Counted from the first letter of the stretch, positions 7,105-15,935 are shown. The stretch: 64,000 bases of DNA from Bacteroidales bacterium (GCA_016288655.1 JAEEKX010000016.1:1-64000); one strand, 5' to 3'. The notes: a model not told the origin generated them from the letters alone. A program made the numbers and translations.

Positions 7105-7515
7105 ATGCATTTTGAATATCAAGTGGAGGGCGGCGACTTCACCAATGCCGGCACGACCTCCAGCACAGTAAAGAAAATGATGAAACAACTCGGCGTCGAT
7201 CCGACGGTGGTGAAGCGCACGGTGGTGGCCCTCTATGAGGCCGAAGTGAACATCGTGGCGCACGCCTACCGCGGCACCATCTACGTCGATCTGGAAGAGA
7301 ACTGCGTGGATGTCAAACTCGTTGATGAAGGCCCCGGCATCCCCGACATCGACAAGGCCATGCAGAAGGGCTACTCCACCGCGTCGCCGCAAGTGCGCGA
7401 AATGGGCTTCGGCGCCGGCATGGGCCTCCCCAACATGAAAAGCAACGCCGACAAGTTGACCGTCACCTCGGTCGTCGGACAAGGTACTACCGTCGAAATC
7501 ATCAATTACTTCTAA
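7105..7515 (+). CDS. Stand-alone HATPase (anti-sigma/serine-kinase-like)
   Basis: The 136-residue protein is a GHKL ATPase domain alone: N-box region TVVALYEAEVNIVAHAY (E-x3-N), G1 box VDEGPGIPD, and G2 region GFGAGMGLPNMKSNADKL. This is the layout of RsbW/SpoIIAB-like kinases and anti-sigma factors. It has no receiver or sensor domain of its own. It sits between the DRTGG and hydrogenase-like genes with almost no spacing, so it probably relays a redox signal from the iron-sulfur protein. The downstream partner is not visible in the window. Confidence 0.8.
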   Translation: MHFEYQVEGGDFTNAGTTSSTVKKMMKQLGVDPTVVKRTVVALYEAEVNIVAHAYRGTIYVDLEENCVDVKLVDEGPGIPDIDKAMQKGYSTASPQVREMGFGAGMGLPNMKSNADKLTVTSVVGQGTTVEIINYF

Positions 7516-7516
7516 T

Positions 7517-8887
7517 ATGGAACACGTCCACCACGCGCTTAAATTCAAATACGACCTGTGCATCGGCTGCTCGCACTGCACCAGCGTGTGCCCGACCTGC
7601 TCCATCCATGTCGAAAACGGGCACCCCATCCTCGATCCCAACCGCTGTATCGACTGTGGCATGTGCTACCAAACCTGCCCGATGAATGCCATCTACATTG
7701 AGCAGGACGACTTCGAGACCATATACAACTACAAGTGCCCGGTCATCCTGCTGCCCTCCATCTTCAGCGCGCAGTTCCCCGAAAAGGTGAGCCAGCGCGC
7801 CATCCTCTCCGCCATCTATCATCTGGGGTTCAAGTATGTGTATGAGGTCGAGAAGAGCGTTGACATTCTCAAGGAGGTGATCAACGAGCAGGTGAAGGAC
7901 GCTGACAAGGAAAAGCCGCTCATCTCCTCCTTCTGCCCCGCCATCGTGCGACTCATCCAGGTGAAATACCCGTCGCTCGTCGGCAACCTGATGTTGGTGA
8001 AGCCGCCGCTCGACCTGACGGCGATCTACATCCGCGAGGTGCTGGTGGAACGTGGCCATGCTCCCGAAGACATCGGCATCTTCTATGTCGCTCCGTGTGC
8101 CGCCAAAATCGCCGCCGTGAAAAGCCCTGTCGGTGAGGAGAAATCCAACATCGACGGCGTCATCAATATGAACTACTTGTATAACAAGGTGTTCCGCGTT
8201 ATCAAGCAGGCCGAATACACCCTGCGCGAGGATGAGTTCGACTTCCATCCGCTCTCCAAGAACAGCATCCTGTGGTCGCTCACCGGCGGCGAGATCAAGG
8301 ACATCACCTTCGGCCGCAACCTCGCCATCGACGAGGTGCACAACGTCTCCGATTTCCTCGACAAGTTGGAAAATGAGGACCTTGACGGCATCGACTTTCT
8401 GGAACTGCGCGCCTGCGACGAGAGTTGTGCGGGCGGCATCCTTTGCGCTGGCAACCGTTTCCTCATCGCCGAACGGCAGAAGAAACGCGCCAAACAGCGC
8501 CCGAGGGTCGTGACTCCGGCAGAAAACAACATCTTGAATTTCAACGAATTCCTGAAAGAGCACATGACCGTGGGCAAGGTGCAACCCCGTTCCATGGACA
8601 AACTCGACGACAACATCTCCGTGGCCATGCGCAAGATGAAGAAGGTGTTTGAGATCACCAACGACCTGCCTAAGGTCGATTGCCGTATCTGCGGCTATCA
8701 GACCTGCAAGGCGTTGGCCGAAGCCGTCGTCAACGGCCAGGCCGACATCAAGCAGTGTGTCTTCGTGCAGCGCATCCTTGAACAGACAGACAAACTCACC
8801 CAAGCCGAAGCCCTCAAAATCACCAAGAAGGTGTGGGGCGAGGTGAAACTCGATAAAGACTCCATCAAGCATCTCGATTTGATGTAG
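7517..8887 (+). CDS. [FeFe]-hydrogenase-like iron-sulfur protein, likely sensory
   Basis: 456 residues. An N-terminal 2[4Fe-4S] ferredoxin domain (Cys15/18/21/25 and 44/47/50/54) is followed by a hydrogenase large-subunit-like domain. The four cysteines expected to hold the H-cluster are present: Cys140 in SSFCP, Cys194 in APCAAK, and Cys300 and Cys304 in RACDESC. The proton-relay cysteine before Cys140 is Phe139, and the usual TSCCPxW, MPCxxKxxE and MACxxGC contexts are degenerate. A C-terminal cluster domain has Cys389/392/397/414. This suggests a group C/D-like sensory or electron-transfer protein rather than an H2-turnover enzyme. It starts 1 bp after the HATPase gene. Confidence 0.8.
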   Translation: MEHVHHALKFKYDLCIGCSHCTSVCPTCSIHVENGHPILDPNRCIDCGMCYQTCPMNAIYIEQDDFETIYNYKCPVILLPSIFSAQFPEKVSQRAILSAIYHLGFKYVYEVEKSVDILKEVINEQVKDADKEKPLISSFCPAIVRLIQVKYPSLVGNLMLVKPPLDLTAIYIREVLVERGHAPEDIGIFYVAPCAAKIAAVKSPVGEEKSNIDGVINMNYLYNKVFRVIKQAEYTLREDEFDFHPLSKNSILWSLTGGEIKDITFGRNLAIDEVHNVSDFLDKLENEDLDGIDFLELRACDESCAGGILCAGNRFLIAERQKKRAKQRPRVVTPAENNILNFNEFLKEHMTVGKVQPRSMDKLDDNISVAMRKMKKVFEITNDLPKVDCRICGYQTCKALAEAVVNGQADIKQCVFVQRILEQTDKLTQAEALKITKKVWGEVKLDKDSIKHLDLM

Positions 8888-8957
8888 TTTGATTTTTTTT
8901 CAAAACTTTTAAACTTACGGCACAAAAGATTGTCGTATGTTAGTTTCAGAATCATTT

Positions 8958-9698
8958 ATGGATAAGAAAATGTCACAGTATCGCAACAATAATGGCTATC
9001 CCGTGCCGGAGGGTTATTTCGAGCGTCTGCCCGACGCCGTGATGTCCCGTTTGGCTCAGGAGAAGGGTGAGACTGTGGCGTTTTCGCAGGAGCAGAAAGA
9101 GGATGACTTCCCTGTGCCGGCGGGTTATTTCGACACTTTGCCAGAGGTGGTGATGCGGCGTGCCCAAGCGGCCGCTGCCGCCAAGGAGTTGTCGGTTGCC
9201 ACCGAGGAGAAGGACTTTCCGGTGCCTGCGGGCTATTTTGAGGCGCTGCCCGACCGGGTTTCGGAGCGCATCGCCGCGGCGGCCTCGCAACGGCTGGTGT
9301 TGCGCCGACGTGTGTTGCGCATCGCCTCTGCCGCTGCCGTGGGCCTGCTGCTGGTCGGCGCCGGCTTCTTCTTTGCCCACAGAGCCGACACTGCCGCTCC
9401 TGCCACGTCCGATCGCATGACCGCCCAAGCGACGCCCCAAGCCGCCGAAGCTCCCGCCGCCGCGCCCGCGGAAACAATCGACATGGACAAGGCACTGGCA
9501 CATGCCGACATCCCCGAACAACCCAAAGCCAAGCCCGCCCGCGTGCGCACCGCCACGCCCGCACCTGTCGCCACCGACCCCCAGACCGACCAGTTCATCG
9601 CCGAAAATCTGACCGATGATGAGTTGGACGAGATGGATTACGACATCCTCGACTACTACACCGACGACCTCGCGGTGGCGGACATGTGGGATTTCTAA
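8958..9698 (+). CDS. Membrane protein with three VPxGYF repeats
   Basis: Three copies of a short motif, PVPEGYFERLP, PVPAGYFDTLP and PVPAGYFEALP, begin near residues 15, 52 and 88, each followed by an amphipathic helix. One transmembrane helix follows (about 122-142, preceded by LVLRRRVLR, so the repeats should be cytosolic). Then comes an Ala/Pro-rich linker and a very acidic, Tyr-rich tail (DELDEMDYDILDYY). Similar 'F.VPENYF' motifs occur in Bacteroidota proteins near ECF sigma factors, but no sigma gene is visible here. ATG 8958 is preferred; 8937 is in frame too. A terminator follows at 9729. Confidence 0.6.
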   Translation: MDKKMSQYRNNNGYPVPEGYFERLPDAVMSRLAQEKGETVAFSQEQKEDDFPVPAGYFDTLPEVVMRRAQAAAAAKELSVATEEKDFPVPAGYFEALPDRVSERIAAAASQRLVLRRRVLRIASAAAVGLLLVGAGFFFAHRADTAAPATSDRMTAQATPQAAEAPAAAPAETIDMDKALAHADIPEQPKAKPARVRTATPAPVATDPQTDQFIAENLTDDELDEMDYDILDYYTDDLAVADMWDF

Positions 9699-9728
9699 AA
9701 CTCTTGTTCCTTTATTGGGATGATGAGT

Positions 9729-9759
9729 GACAGCTTTTTACAGCTGTCTTTTTTGTTTT
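9729..9759 (+). terminator. Terminator of the VPxGYF-repeat gene
   Basis: GACAGCT (9729-9735) pairs with AGCTGTC (9742-9748), loop of six, followed by a T-rich run. It lies 30 bp after the stop codon. Confidence 0.8.
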
Positions 9760-9762
9760 AAA

Positions 9763-9791
9763 AGAAAAAAGGCCGCTGGAATGAGCGACCT
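9763..9791 (-). terminator. Terminator of the TonB gene
   Basis: On the minus strand AGGTCGCT and AGCGGCCT form an 8-bp stem (one G-T pair) followed by Ts (A run 9765-9770 on the plus strand). It faces the terminator at 9729, insulating the convergent genes. Confidence 0.7.
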
Positions 9792-9813
9792 TTTCTGTTA
9801 TGATAGGGAAGGC

Positions 9814-10518
9814 TTACTGCAAGGTGAAGGTGATGGGCAGATTGAAGAAGGAACGGCACTTTTGGCCGTTGTTCTCACCGGGTTTCCACTTCGGCATGGA
9901 CTTGACGACGCGGATAGCTTCTTCGTCAATGGAGGCGCAAACACCACTCAACACATTAACCTGCTTGATGCTTCCGTCTTTCTCAACCACAAACTCCAGG
10001 ATGACGACACCTTGGTAGCCGGCCTCACGAGCCGCCGGGGGATATTGAATGTTGCTTGCAAGATATTTTTTCAGTTCCGTCGGGCCGCCCGGGAATGCAG
10101 CTCTCACTTGCGGGATACGTATAGCGGGCTCTTCAACGACTTCATTCTCAATGACTTCGATATCGCCATCGCCATCATCTTCAAAGGAAGCATCCTCGTC
10201 AATTTCCGTGGTGAAGGTCAACGTGTTGACAACTTCTTTTTCAGTTTCCACTAAGGTTTGCTGAATCACCTCTTCCTTCTCGGGCTCCTGTTCCGGTTCT
10301 GGTGGCGGAGGAGTGTTGTCGATGTCGGTGTTCATCATTTGCAGTTCGTCCATGGCGGGCTCCGCCTCCGTGGCGATGGAAGCCAAATCCTTGTTTTTCA
10401 CGCTAGCCCAGATGTCCAGCGCCAACAAGGAGAAGGTCAAGGCGACTGCGCAACCGATCAAGAAAAAGTTGATTTTTCTTGACTCGAGGTCGGCTTTGGG
10501 TGTTTTTTTCGTACTCAT
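9814..10518 (-). CDS. TonB-family energy transducer
   Basis: The 234-residue protein has a short cytosolic start, one membrane helix at about 19-40, a Pro/Glu-rich periplasmic spacer (PPPPEPEQEPEKEE near 70-85) and a C-terminal TonB domain from about 140 to 234 (FPGGPTELKKYLASNIQYPP, GVVILEFVVEKDGSI, VVKSMPKWKPG). Such proteins couple proton-motive force from ExbBD to outer-membrane transporters. No exbB/exbD or receptor gene is adjacent, so it is an orphan copy. It has its own promoter box (10553-10560) and terminator. Confidence 0.9.
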   Translation of the reverse strand: MSTKKTPKADLESRKINFFLIGCAVALTFSLLALDIWASVKNKDLASIATEAEPAMDELQMMNTDIDNTPPPPEPEQEPEKEEVIQQTLVETEKEVVNTLTFTTEIDEDASFEDDGDGDIEVIENEVVEEPAIRIPQVRAAFPGGPTELKKYLASNIQYPPAAREAGYQGVVILEFVVEKDGSIKQVNVLSGVCASIDEEAIRVVKSMPKWKPGENNGQKCRSFFNLPITFTLQ

Positions 10519-10552
10519 ATCGCAGATTATTTTATGCTAAAATACTACGTTG

Positions 10553-10560
10553 CAAAATTA
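10553..10560 (-). promoter_or_regulatory. -7 promoter element of the TonB gene
   Basis: TAATTTTG on the minus strand fits TAnnTTTG and lies 34 bp upstream of the start codon. Confidence 0.5.
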
Positions 10561-10641
10561 GAAAAAAAAATAATACAAAGTACGGGGGGCAAAAAAAAAT
10601 ATAGAAATTATCTGCTTTGGGCTTGTTTGCTGAAAAAAAAG

Positions 10642-10649
10642 TATCTTTG
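10642..10649 (+). promoter_or_regulatory. Orphan -7 element antisense to the serine hydrolase gene
   Basis: TATCTTTG on the plus strand is a good -7 match, but no plus-strand gene follows; it points into the 3' end of the minus-strand gene ending at 10669. It may be a chance match or start an antisense RNA. Confidence 0.2.
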
Positions 10650-10668
10650 CATGTAAAATAGGGTGTGT

Positions 10669-11829
10669 TTATGCCCCGCACATCAAATGCAACACCACTG
10701 CCGTTTGTCCGCGCGTTGCACGGTTGCAGTAGTTGGTGAGGAAAACCATGAAGAGGTCGGCCTCGCGATAATAGAGCAGCACATGGTTGAAGCCGTGCCA
10801 CAGTCCGCCGTGGTAGATGAGTTTGCCATAACAGGGGCTGTTTTCCAGATGCCAGCCGTAGCCGTACTCTTCCGACGGTTTCTTCCCGTTTTTCAAGAAG
10901 TTGCATTTGGAGGTCGCGGCTTCCACCATCTCTTTCGAAAGGATCTTGTAATCGGTAAAATATGCCTTCTTCCAGGCGAAAAGGTCCTCCACGTTGGAGT
11001 ACATGCCCTTGTCGCCGAAGGTGCCGTCGAGGCCTTTGATAACCTGCGGCACGCGGTCGGCTTTGTGTCCGGTGGCAATGCTGAAGCCGGTTTTGTCGGC
11101 ACGTTCGGTGATGTAGAACGAGTGGGTCATGCCCGCGGGCTCGAAGATGTTTTTCCGCATGTAGTCCTCGAACTTTTCCCCGGAGGCCTTCTCTACAATC
11201 AAGGCCAGCAGCGCGTAGTTGGTGTTGGTGTATTTGTACTGCGTGCCCGGTTGAAAGAGGATCTTGGGGTTGTGGGTGATGAGCGTCTTCACGACATCCT
11301 CGTTGGTGGTGAGGCGCCCGACGGGCCACCACGACTCCTTGAAATCGAAGTACTCCGGCAGTCCGGAGGTGTGGTTGAGCAGGTTCTCCACGGTGATGCC
11401 GGTGTAGGGCAGCCCGGGGAAATATTTCCCTAAATAGTCGTTGAGGTTGACCTTCCCGCTCTCCACCAATTGGAGCACGGCGGCCGCGGTGAACTCCTTG
11501 GAGACGGAAGCCAGTTCGAAGCACGTGCCCACGACGATCGGGTTGTTGCTTTTGCCCAACACCTTCACGCCGGCGGCTTTCTCCACCAGCACCTGGTCGT
11601 TCTGTGCAATCAGCAGCGTGCCGTTCAGCTTTTTGCACAGCGTGTCGGCATAATTCTGAACGGCCTGCTTCTTGTAGTTGGCGTTTGCTTCATCGAAAAG
11701 GATATTCAACTCGCTGGCAGTGAGCGACTCCAAAGGTTTGCTGGGTTGCTGCTGCGGATAGACTTGCGCCCGGCAGGCCACCGTCGTCAGCAGCAACAGC
11801 AGGAAGATGTACAACTTCAAAAACCTCAT
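10669..11829 (-). CDS. Serine beta-lactamase-like hydrolase, lipoprotein
   Basis: The 386-residue product begins with a hydrophobic signal ending in TTVAC and belongs to the class C beta-lactamase/EstB-like fold. The SxxK motif is S108-V-S-K111, the second motif is the Tyr-containing YTNTNYALLA, and a GGLWHG segment near the C-terminus takes the place of the KTG motif. Such proteins are esterases, D-aminopeptidases or PBP-like hydrolases; the substrate is not evident. The ATG overlaps the pepD stop (ATGA), so it is translationally coupled to pepD. The open frame upstream of 11829 is a shadow inside pepD. Confidence 0.85.
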   Translation of the reverse strand: MRFLKLYIFLLLLLTTVACRAQVYPQQQPSKPLESLTASELNILFDEANANYKKQAVQNYADTLCKKLNGTLLIAQNDQVLVEKAAGVKVLGKSNNPIVVGTCFELASVSKEFTAAAVLQLVESGKVNLNDYLGKYFPGLPYTGITVENLLNHTSGLPEYFDFKESWWPVGRLTTNEDVVKTLITHNPKILFQPGTQYKYTNTNYALLALIVEKASGEKFEDYMRKNIFEPAGMTHSFYITERADKTGFSIATGHKADRVPQVIKGLDGTFGDKGMYSNVEDLFAWKKAYFTDYKILSKEMVEAATSKCNFLKNGKKPSEEYGYGWHLENSPCYGKLIYHGGLWHGFNHVLLYYREADLFMVFLTNYCNRATRGQTAVVLHLMCGA

Positions 11830-13277
11830 TTCAGGATTCTGAAGAATTCGATGATGAGATCCCAGATTTTCTGGACGGAGGCGATTTCGAGTTTCTCGTC
11901 GGGGGAGTGGACGCCGCGGAGGGTCGGGCCGAAGGAGACCATGTCGAGTTCGGGGTATTTCTCGGAGATAAGCCCGCACTCGAGGCCGGCGTGGATGGCT
12001 CTGACGGTGGGTTCTTCCTCGGGATGAAGGTTGTGGAAGGCCTGTACCATCAACTTGAGTACCTGCGAGTTGGCGTTGGGTTCCCAGCCCGGATAGCCGT
12101 CGGAGTGCTCCACTTCTTCGGCCGCGGTGGAGTAGAAGGCGCAGGCGACGTGGTCGGCGGCGTCCTGCTTGCGGCTCTCCACCGAACTGCGTTGGCTGGT
12201 GGTGATAACGATCTCCTCGCCGATGAGTTTCACGGAAGCCAGGTTGGTGGAGGTCTCCACGAAGTCGGCGATGTCTTGAGACATGGCAAGCACGCCGTGA
12301 GGGCAGGTGTAGAGGGCGTTGAGGATGTCGATCTGCAGCATCTCGTCGATGACCTTGGCGGGCATCTTGGCGCTCTCGCAGGTGACGAAGACGCCGGCGT
12401 CGCTGGTGTGCAGCTCTTTCTTGTAGATGCCGTCCATCTGCTGGACATACTGCTCGAACACCTTGGCGTTCTCCTTGAGCAGGGTGATCAATGCCCACCC
12501 CTCGCGGGCGATGGCGTTGCGCAGGTTGCCGGCCTGAATGTCGGCGATGCGGATGTCATAGTCCTGATAGGCGTTCCAAAGAATGCGGGTGAGCAGTTTC
12601 ACGGCGTTGCCGCGGTTCTTGTTGATGTCGTCGCCGGAGTGGCCGCCCTGGAGGCCGCCCACCTTCACGGTGTAGGCGACGGAGTCGGCGGGAATCTGTT
12701 TCTCGAACTCGCAGTTGTACTTGGCGACGGTGTCGATGCCGCCGGCGCAGCCGATGCAGAACTCGCCCCAGTCCTCGTCGTCGAGGTTGAGGAGCATCTT
12801 GCCCTTCATCCAGCCGGGTTGCAGTTCGGAGGCACCCGTCAGTCCGGTCTCCTCATCCACGGTGAAGAGACACTCGATGGGACCGTGTTCTATGGTCTTG
12901 TCGGCGAGGATAGCGAGGGCGATGGCCATGCCTATGCCGTCGTCGGCGCCGAGGGTGGTGCCCTTCGCCTTCATCCAACCATCTTCCACGTATGCCTGGA
13001 TGGCGTCCTTCTCAAAGTCGAAGTCGAGGTCGTTGTTCTTCTCGCAAACCATGTCCATGTGCGACTGGAAGATGATCGGGGTGACGTTTTCCTTGCCGGG
13101 GGTGGCGGGTTTGGACATCAGCACGTTGCCGGCGGCGTCGCGCTTAGTCTCCAGACCGAGCCGCTTGCCGGTGGCGAGCAGCCACTCTATGATCTTGCCC
13201 TCTTTTTTCGATGGACGGGGCACTTGACGAATTTCACTGAAGAAATCAAAAATTGCTTTGGGTTCTAAGTTATTCAT
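11826..13277 (-). CDS. pepD: Cytosolic non-specific dipeptidase (M20, PepD)
   Basis: At 483 residues it has the usual PepD length. Metal and catalytic motifs of the M20 family are visible: FQSHMDMVCEK (first His/Asp), LGADDGIG (bridging Asp), FTVDEETGLTGA (catalytic Glu-Glu) and GGHSGDDI in the lid. It should hydrolyse dipeptides including Xaa-His in the cytosol. It lies in a close minus-strand run behind the BatA-like gene (26 bp) and overlaps the serine hydrolase gene by 4 bp. Confidence 0.95.
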   Translation of the reverse strand: MNNLEPKAIFDFFSEIRQVPRPSKKEGKIIEWLLATGKRLGLETKRDAAGNVLMSKPATPGKENVTPIIFQSHMDMVCEKNNDLDFDFEKDAIQAYVEDGWMKAKGTTLGADDGIGMAIALAILADKTIEHGPIECLFTVDEETGLTGASELQPGWMKGKMLLNLDDEDWGEFCIGCAGGIDTVAKYNCEFEKQIPADSVAYTVKVGGLQGGHSGDDINKNRGNAVKLLTRILWNAYQDYDIRIADIQAGNLRNAIAREGWALITLLKENAKVFEQYVQQMDGIYKKELHTSDAGVFVTCESAKMPAKVIDEMLQIDILNALYTCPHGVLAMSQDIADFVETSTNLASVKLIGEEIVITTSQRSSVESRKQDAADHVACAFYSTAAEEVEHSDGYPGWEPNANSQVLKLMVQAFHNLHPEEEPTVRAIHAGLECGLISEKYPELDMVSFGPTLRGVHSPDEKLEIASVQKIWDLIIEFFRILK

Positions 13278-13303
13278 AATGATGGATTTTGATAATTATT
13301 CTA

Positions 13304-15364
13304 TTAAACTTGGGGTTTCTCGCGGCGGCGCCAAAGCCGGAGCACGGCCACTTCTGCCAACAGGAAAAAGAGGGCGCCGAGGACGAAGTAAAACCAGAGC
13401 GGACGGCCATGGACGGTCTGCGCGATCTGATGGCTGATATCTTGGGATTCACTGGTGATCAACTGTGTCTTGGCGTCTTTGGGAAGATCGGCGACGATGT
13501 TGCCCAACGCCTTTTCGGTGGGGTAGTCGAGTTGCGACTCGCGGCGGTCGTAGTTGAACGCAATGGCGTCCTGGGCAGCGCCGTCGAGCATAACGTCGTA
13601 GATGCCGGCAGTGGCGGGCTGGTCGTTGAAGAAGAGCATGACCTCGTTGCCCATGTTGCGCTGCTCGGGGATGACCTCGCCGCCATCCTCGGCTCGCGAC
13701 TTGAGGGAGAGCACGTTCTCGCTGCCTTCGGCGGGCTTCACCACGCTTTGCGAATGATCGACGCCGATGGTGTTGTACAACTTCTGCTGCATCAGGGCGC
13801 GGATGCCGATGTTGTGCAGCGGGATGAAGAAGAGGGCGTGCTTGTGGATGTCGCCGTAACTGTCGGCGGCGGCCACGGCCGATAGGATCAGCCGACCCTT
13901 GCCCACACGGTCAACAAACAGCAACGGCGCGTTGTTCTCCAGCGACATCACCATTTCGTCTGTGTGCAGATTGCTGAAAGTAAAGTATTTCAAGGCAGTC
14001 GGCATGTCGAAGCGTTCGTTGCTGTTTTCCATGCTTCCCTTGAAATAGACGCTCTCCATGTTGATTTTTCCGACCTTGACCTCCTGTTGGGCAAGCCCGG
14101 AGAAGGTGCTGGCGCCGGCGTTGGCGAGGAAACTGTTCCAGGAGGGGATGTCCATCTCCTCCGCGGGGAAGACAAGCACGGAGCCGCCGTTGTTGAGGTA
14201 TTTCGTCAACTCGTCGGCGAGGCCGGAAGTGACCGACTTCACTTGGTCGAGGATGACGACTGAACTGGTGGCGAAGGCGGAGTAGTCGATCTGCCCCGCG
14301 TCCATCGTGGAGAGGTTGAAGGTGGAATCCTTGCCGTACAACGCCGCCAAATAGCGGTTGTGCCCATTGCCCTCCACCAGGGAGATGTGGGTGTTGTCGC
14401 TTACGCGGTAGGTGAGGTACAGTTCATTGTCGAAGGTGATGGGTGAGTCGTCGATGGAGAGGGTGCCGCACTGGATGCCGGTGGAGGTGAGCGTATAGTT
14501 GAGTTGGTACTCGGCGGTGCTGCCCGCGGCGATATCGACGGCCGCCATGGCCTTCTGCTCCCCGTTGACATGCAGTTTCAGCGGCAGTTTGATGACGTCG
14601 TTGTCACCGCAGTTGCGCAACCGCACCGACAGCGTCGCCTGCTGCCCCTGCCGGAAAACGGGCGTCAGAAACCAGCAGCTGTCGATGGCCACGTTGTTGA
14701 CCTCTTTCGCCGGTTTGTAAACCAAGAAAGAGGCGCTGTTGTCTTGATGTTTGAATTGCGAGAAGTCGAAGTTGTTTTTCTGAAAATCAGAAATATAGTA
14801 GTGTAAAACATTGAGATTGCCGACATCGGTGCAGGCATTCTGCTCAAAAGTCAGCAACTCCTTCCACGCGCGGGAGTTGGGCGAAACAGCCCACTCGTCC
14901 AATGTCTGCAGGGCCTCGTCCTTGGTCAGCCGGAGGCGCTGGCGGGCTGAGAAGTCGTTGTTGTAGAGGATGAACTGGTCGGTGTAGTCGAAGTTGTTGA
15001 TGATCTGACGGGCATTCTCCACGCCGTCGTAAAAGAGCGTCCCATTGGGCGTGTTGCCCTCCATGGAGAAGGAGTTGTCGAGGTAGATGGAGACTAAATT
15101 CCCGGCCTTTTTGTCATCGTTTTGAGTGGGGAAATAGGGGCGTGCGAAGGCGGTCACCAAGGCGATGATGGCCAAACAGCGTAGGCAGAGCACGATGAGG
15201 TTCTTCACGCGCGACTCGCGCTTCGTCTTCTGCGCCACATCCCGCAACATCCTCACATTGGAAAAATAGTAGGTCTTGAACCGCCTCAGGTTGAAGAGGT
15301 GGATGAGAATGGGAATCAGGATGGCGGCATAGCCGATGAGAAAAAGCGGTTGCGCGAACTGCAT
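13304..15364 (-). CDS. BatA/VWA-like membrane protein
   Basis: The 686-residue protein starts with the BatA N-terminal signature (QPLFLIGYAAILIPILIHLF, then LRRFKTYYFSNVRML) and has membrane helices near 7-24 and 55-75. A von Willebrand-type region with a MIDAS-like D-N-S-F-S motif lies near residue 95, and a closing helix near 660 precedes a basic tail. Bacteroidota proteins of this kind are linked loosely to the Bat aerotolerance group. The middle 500 residues are periplasmic and not recognised. It sits 6 bp after a small lipoprotein gene. Confidence 0.8.
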   Translation of the reverse strand: MQFAQPLFLIGYAAILIPILIHLFNLRRFKTYYFSNVRMLRDVAQKTKRESRVKNLIVLCLRCLAIIALVTAFARPYFPTQNDDKKAGNLVSIYLDNSFSMEGNTPNGTLFYDGVENARQIINNFDYTDQFILYNNDFSARQRLRLTKDEALQTLDEWAVSPNSRAWKELLTFEQNACTDVGNLNVLHYYISDFQKNNFDFSQFKHQDNSASFLVYKPAKEVNNVAIDSCWFLTPVFRQGQQATLSVRLRNCGDNDVIKLPLKLHVNGEQKAMAAVDIAAGSTAEYQLNYTLTSTGIQCGTLSIDDSPITFDNELYLTYRVSDNTHISLVEGNGHNRYLAALYGKDSTFNLSTMDAGQIDYSAFATSSVVILDQVKSVTSGLADELTKYLNNGGSVLVFPAEEMDIPSWNSFLANAGASTFSGLAQQEVKVGKINMESVYFKGSMENSNERFDMPTALKYFTFSNLHTDEMVMSLENNAPLLFVDRVGKGRLILSAVAAADSYGDIHKHALFFIPLHNIGIRALMQQKLYNTIGVDHSQSVVKPAEGSENVLSLKSRAEDGGEVIPEQRNMGNEVMLFFNDQPATAGIYDVMLDGAAQDAIAFNYDRRESQLDYPTEKALGNIVADLPKDAKTQLITSESQDISHQIAQTVHGRPLWFYFVLGALFFLLAEVAVLRLWRRREKPQV

Positions 15365-15370
15365 AGTGGG

Positions 15371-15931
15371 TTAGTTGTAAGCAAGTGGTTGATTGTCAAG
15401 TTCTTCTACAACAAACTCGGTGCCATTGTAGAAGAGTTTGTAGGCGGTGTCATCGCTCTGGAAATAGATGACGCGGTATCCGTTGACAAACTCGTCCTGC
15501 GGCCCCAGGTCGGGGTTGGTGGTGCCGACGACCGACTTCAGGATATGGAATCCGTTCTCATCCTTGTTGCAGATGTAGATGTTGTTGTCACCGGAGGAGC
15601 CGGGGTGGTAACCGATTTCCTGGAAGAAGGTGCCGTGGAGGGAGTCCTGCATGTAGTCGGGGGCGCAGAAATCGACGTCTTCGGCCATGCAGGTGAAGGA
15701 GTGCAGTCCGTCTTTCTGGGCGTGGTCGCACACCAATGCCTCTTTCGGCAGGATTTCGTTATCGATGTAAAAACACATCAATTCGTTCACCAAAGCACTG
15801 TCGTTCAAGTCGAAAGAGACGATTTTGGGCGGCTCTTCCGTCGTGGGTTGCCGATGGCAGCCCACCCAGGTCATGCCGAAAACGAGGAGCATGGCCCACA
15901 AGGTTGGAGAAGGTAGTCTCATGGTTTTCAT
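15371..15931 (-). CDS. Putative lipoprotein, 186 aa
   Basis: The start MKTMRLPSPTLW is followed by a hydrophobic segment and lipobox WVGC, so the protein should be lipid-anchored. The mature part has several cysteines (TCMAEDVDFCAPDY) and a C-terminal YRVIYFQSDDTAYKLFYNG. No family is recognised. It lies between udp (4 bp) and the BatA-like gene (6 bp), so co-transcription is very likely. The longer frame extending to 16357 runs through udp and is not used. Confidence 0.7.
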   Translation of the reverse strand: MKTMRLPSPTLWAMLLVFGMTWVGCHRQPTTEEPPKIVSFDLNDSALVNELMCFYIDNEILPKEALVCDHAQKDGLHSFTCMAEDVDFCAPDYMQDSLHGTFFQEIGYHPGSSGDNNIYICNKDENGFHILKSVVGTTNPDLGPQDEFVNGYRVIYFQSDDTAYKLFYNGTEFVVEELDNQPLAYN

Positions 15932-15935
15932 GGAT

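Noticed and set aside
7502-8872. 456-codon open frame on the minus strand opposite the hydrogenase-like gene
   Set aside because: Shadow of the iron-sulfur protein; no start context or motif.
10558-10640. Long A-rich tracts as a replication or attachment site
   Set aside because: Simple AT-rich intergenic DNA with promoter boxes; no repeated iterons or att-like direct repeats.
11830-12498. N-terminal extension of the serine hydrolase frame
   Set aside because: It lies inside pepD in another frame; the hydrolase has a proper signal peptide starting at 11829.
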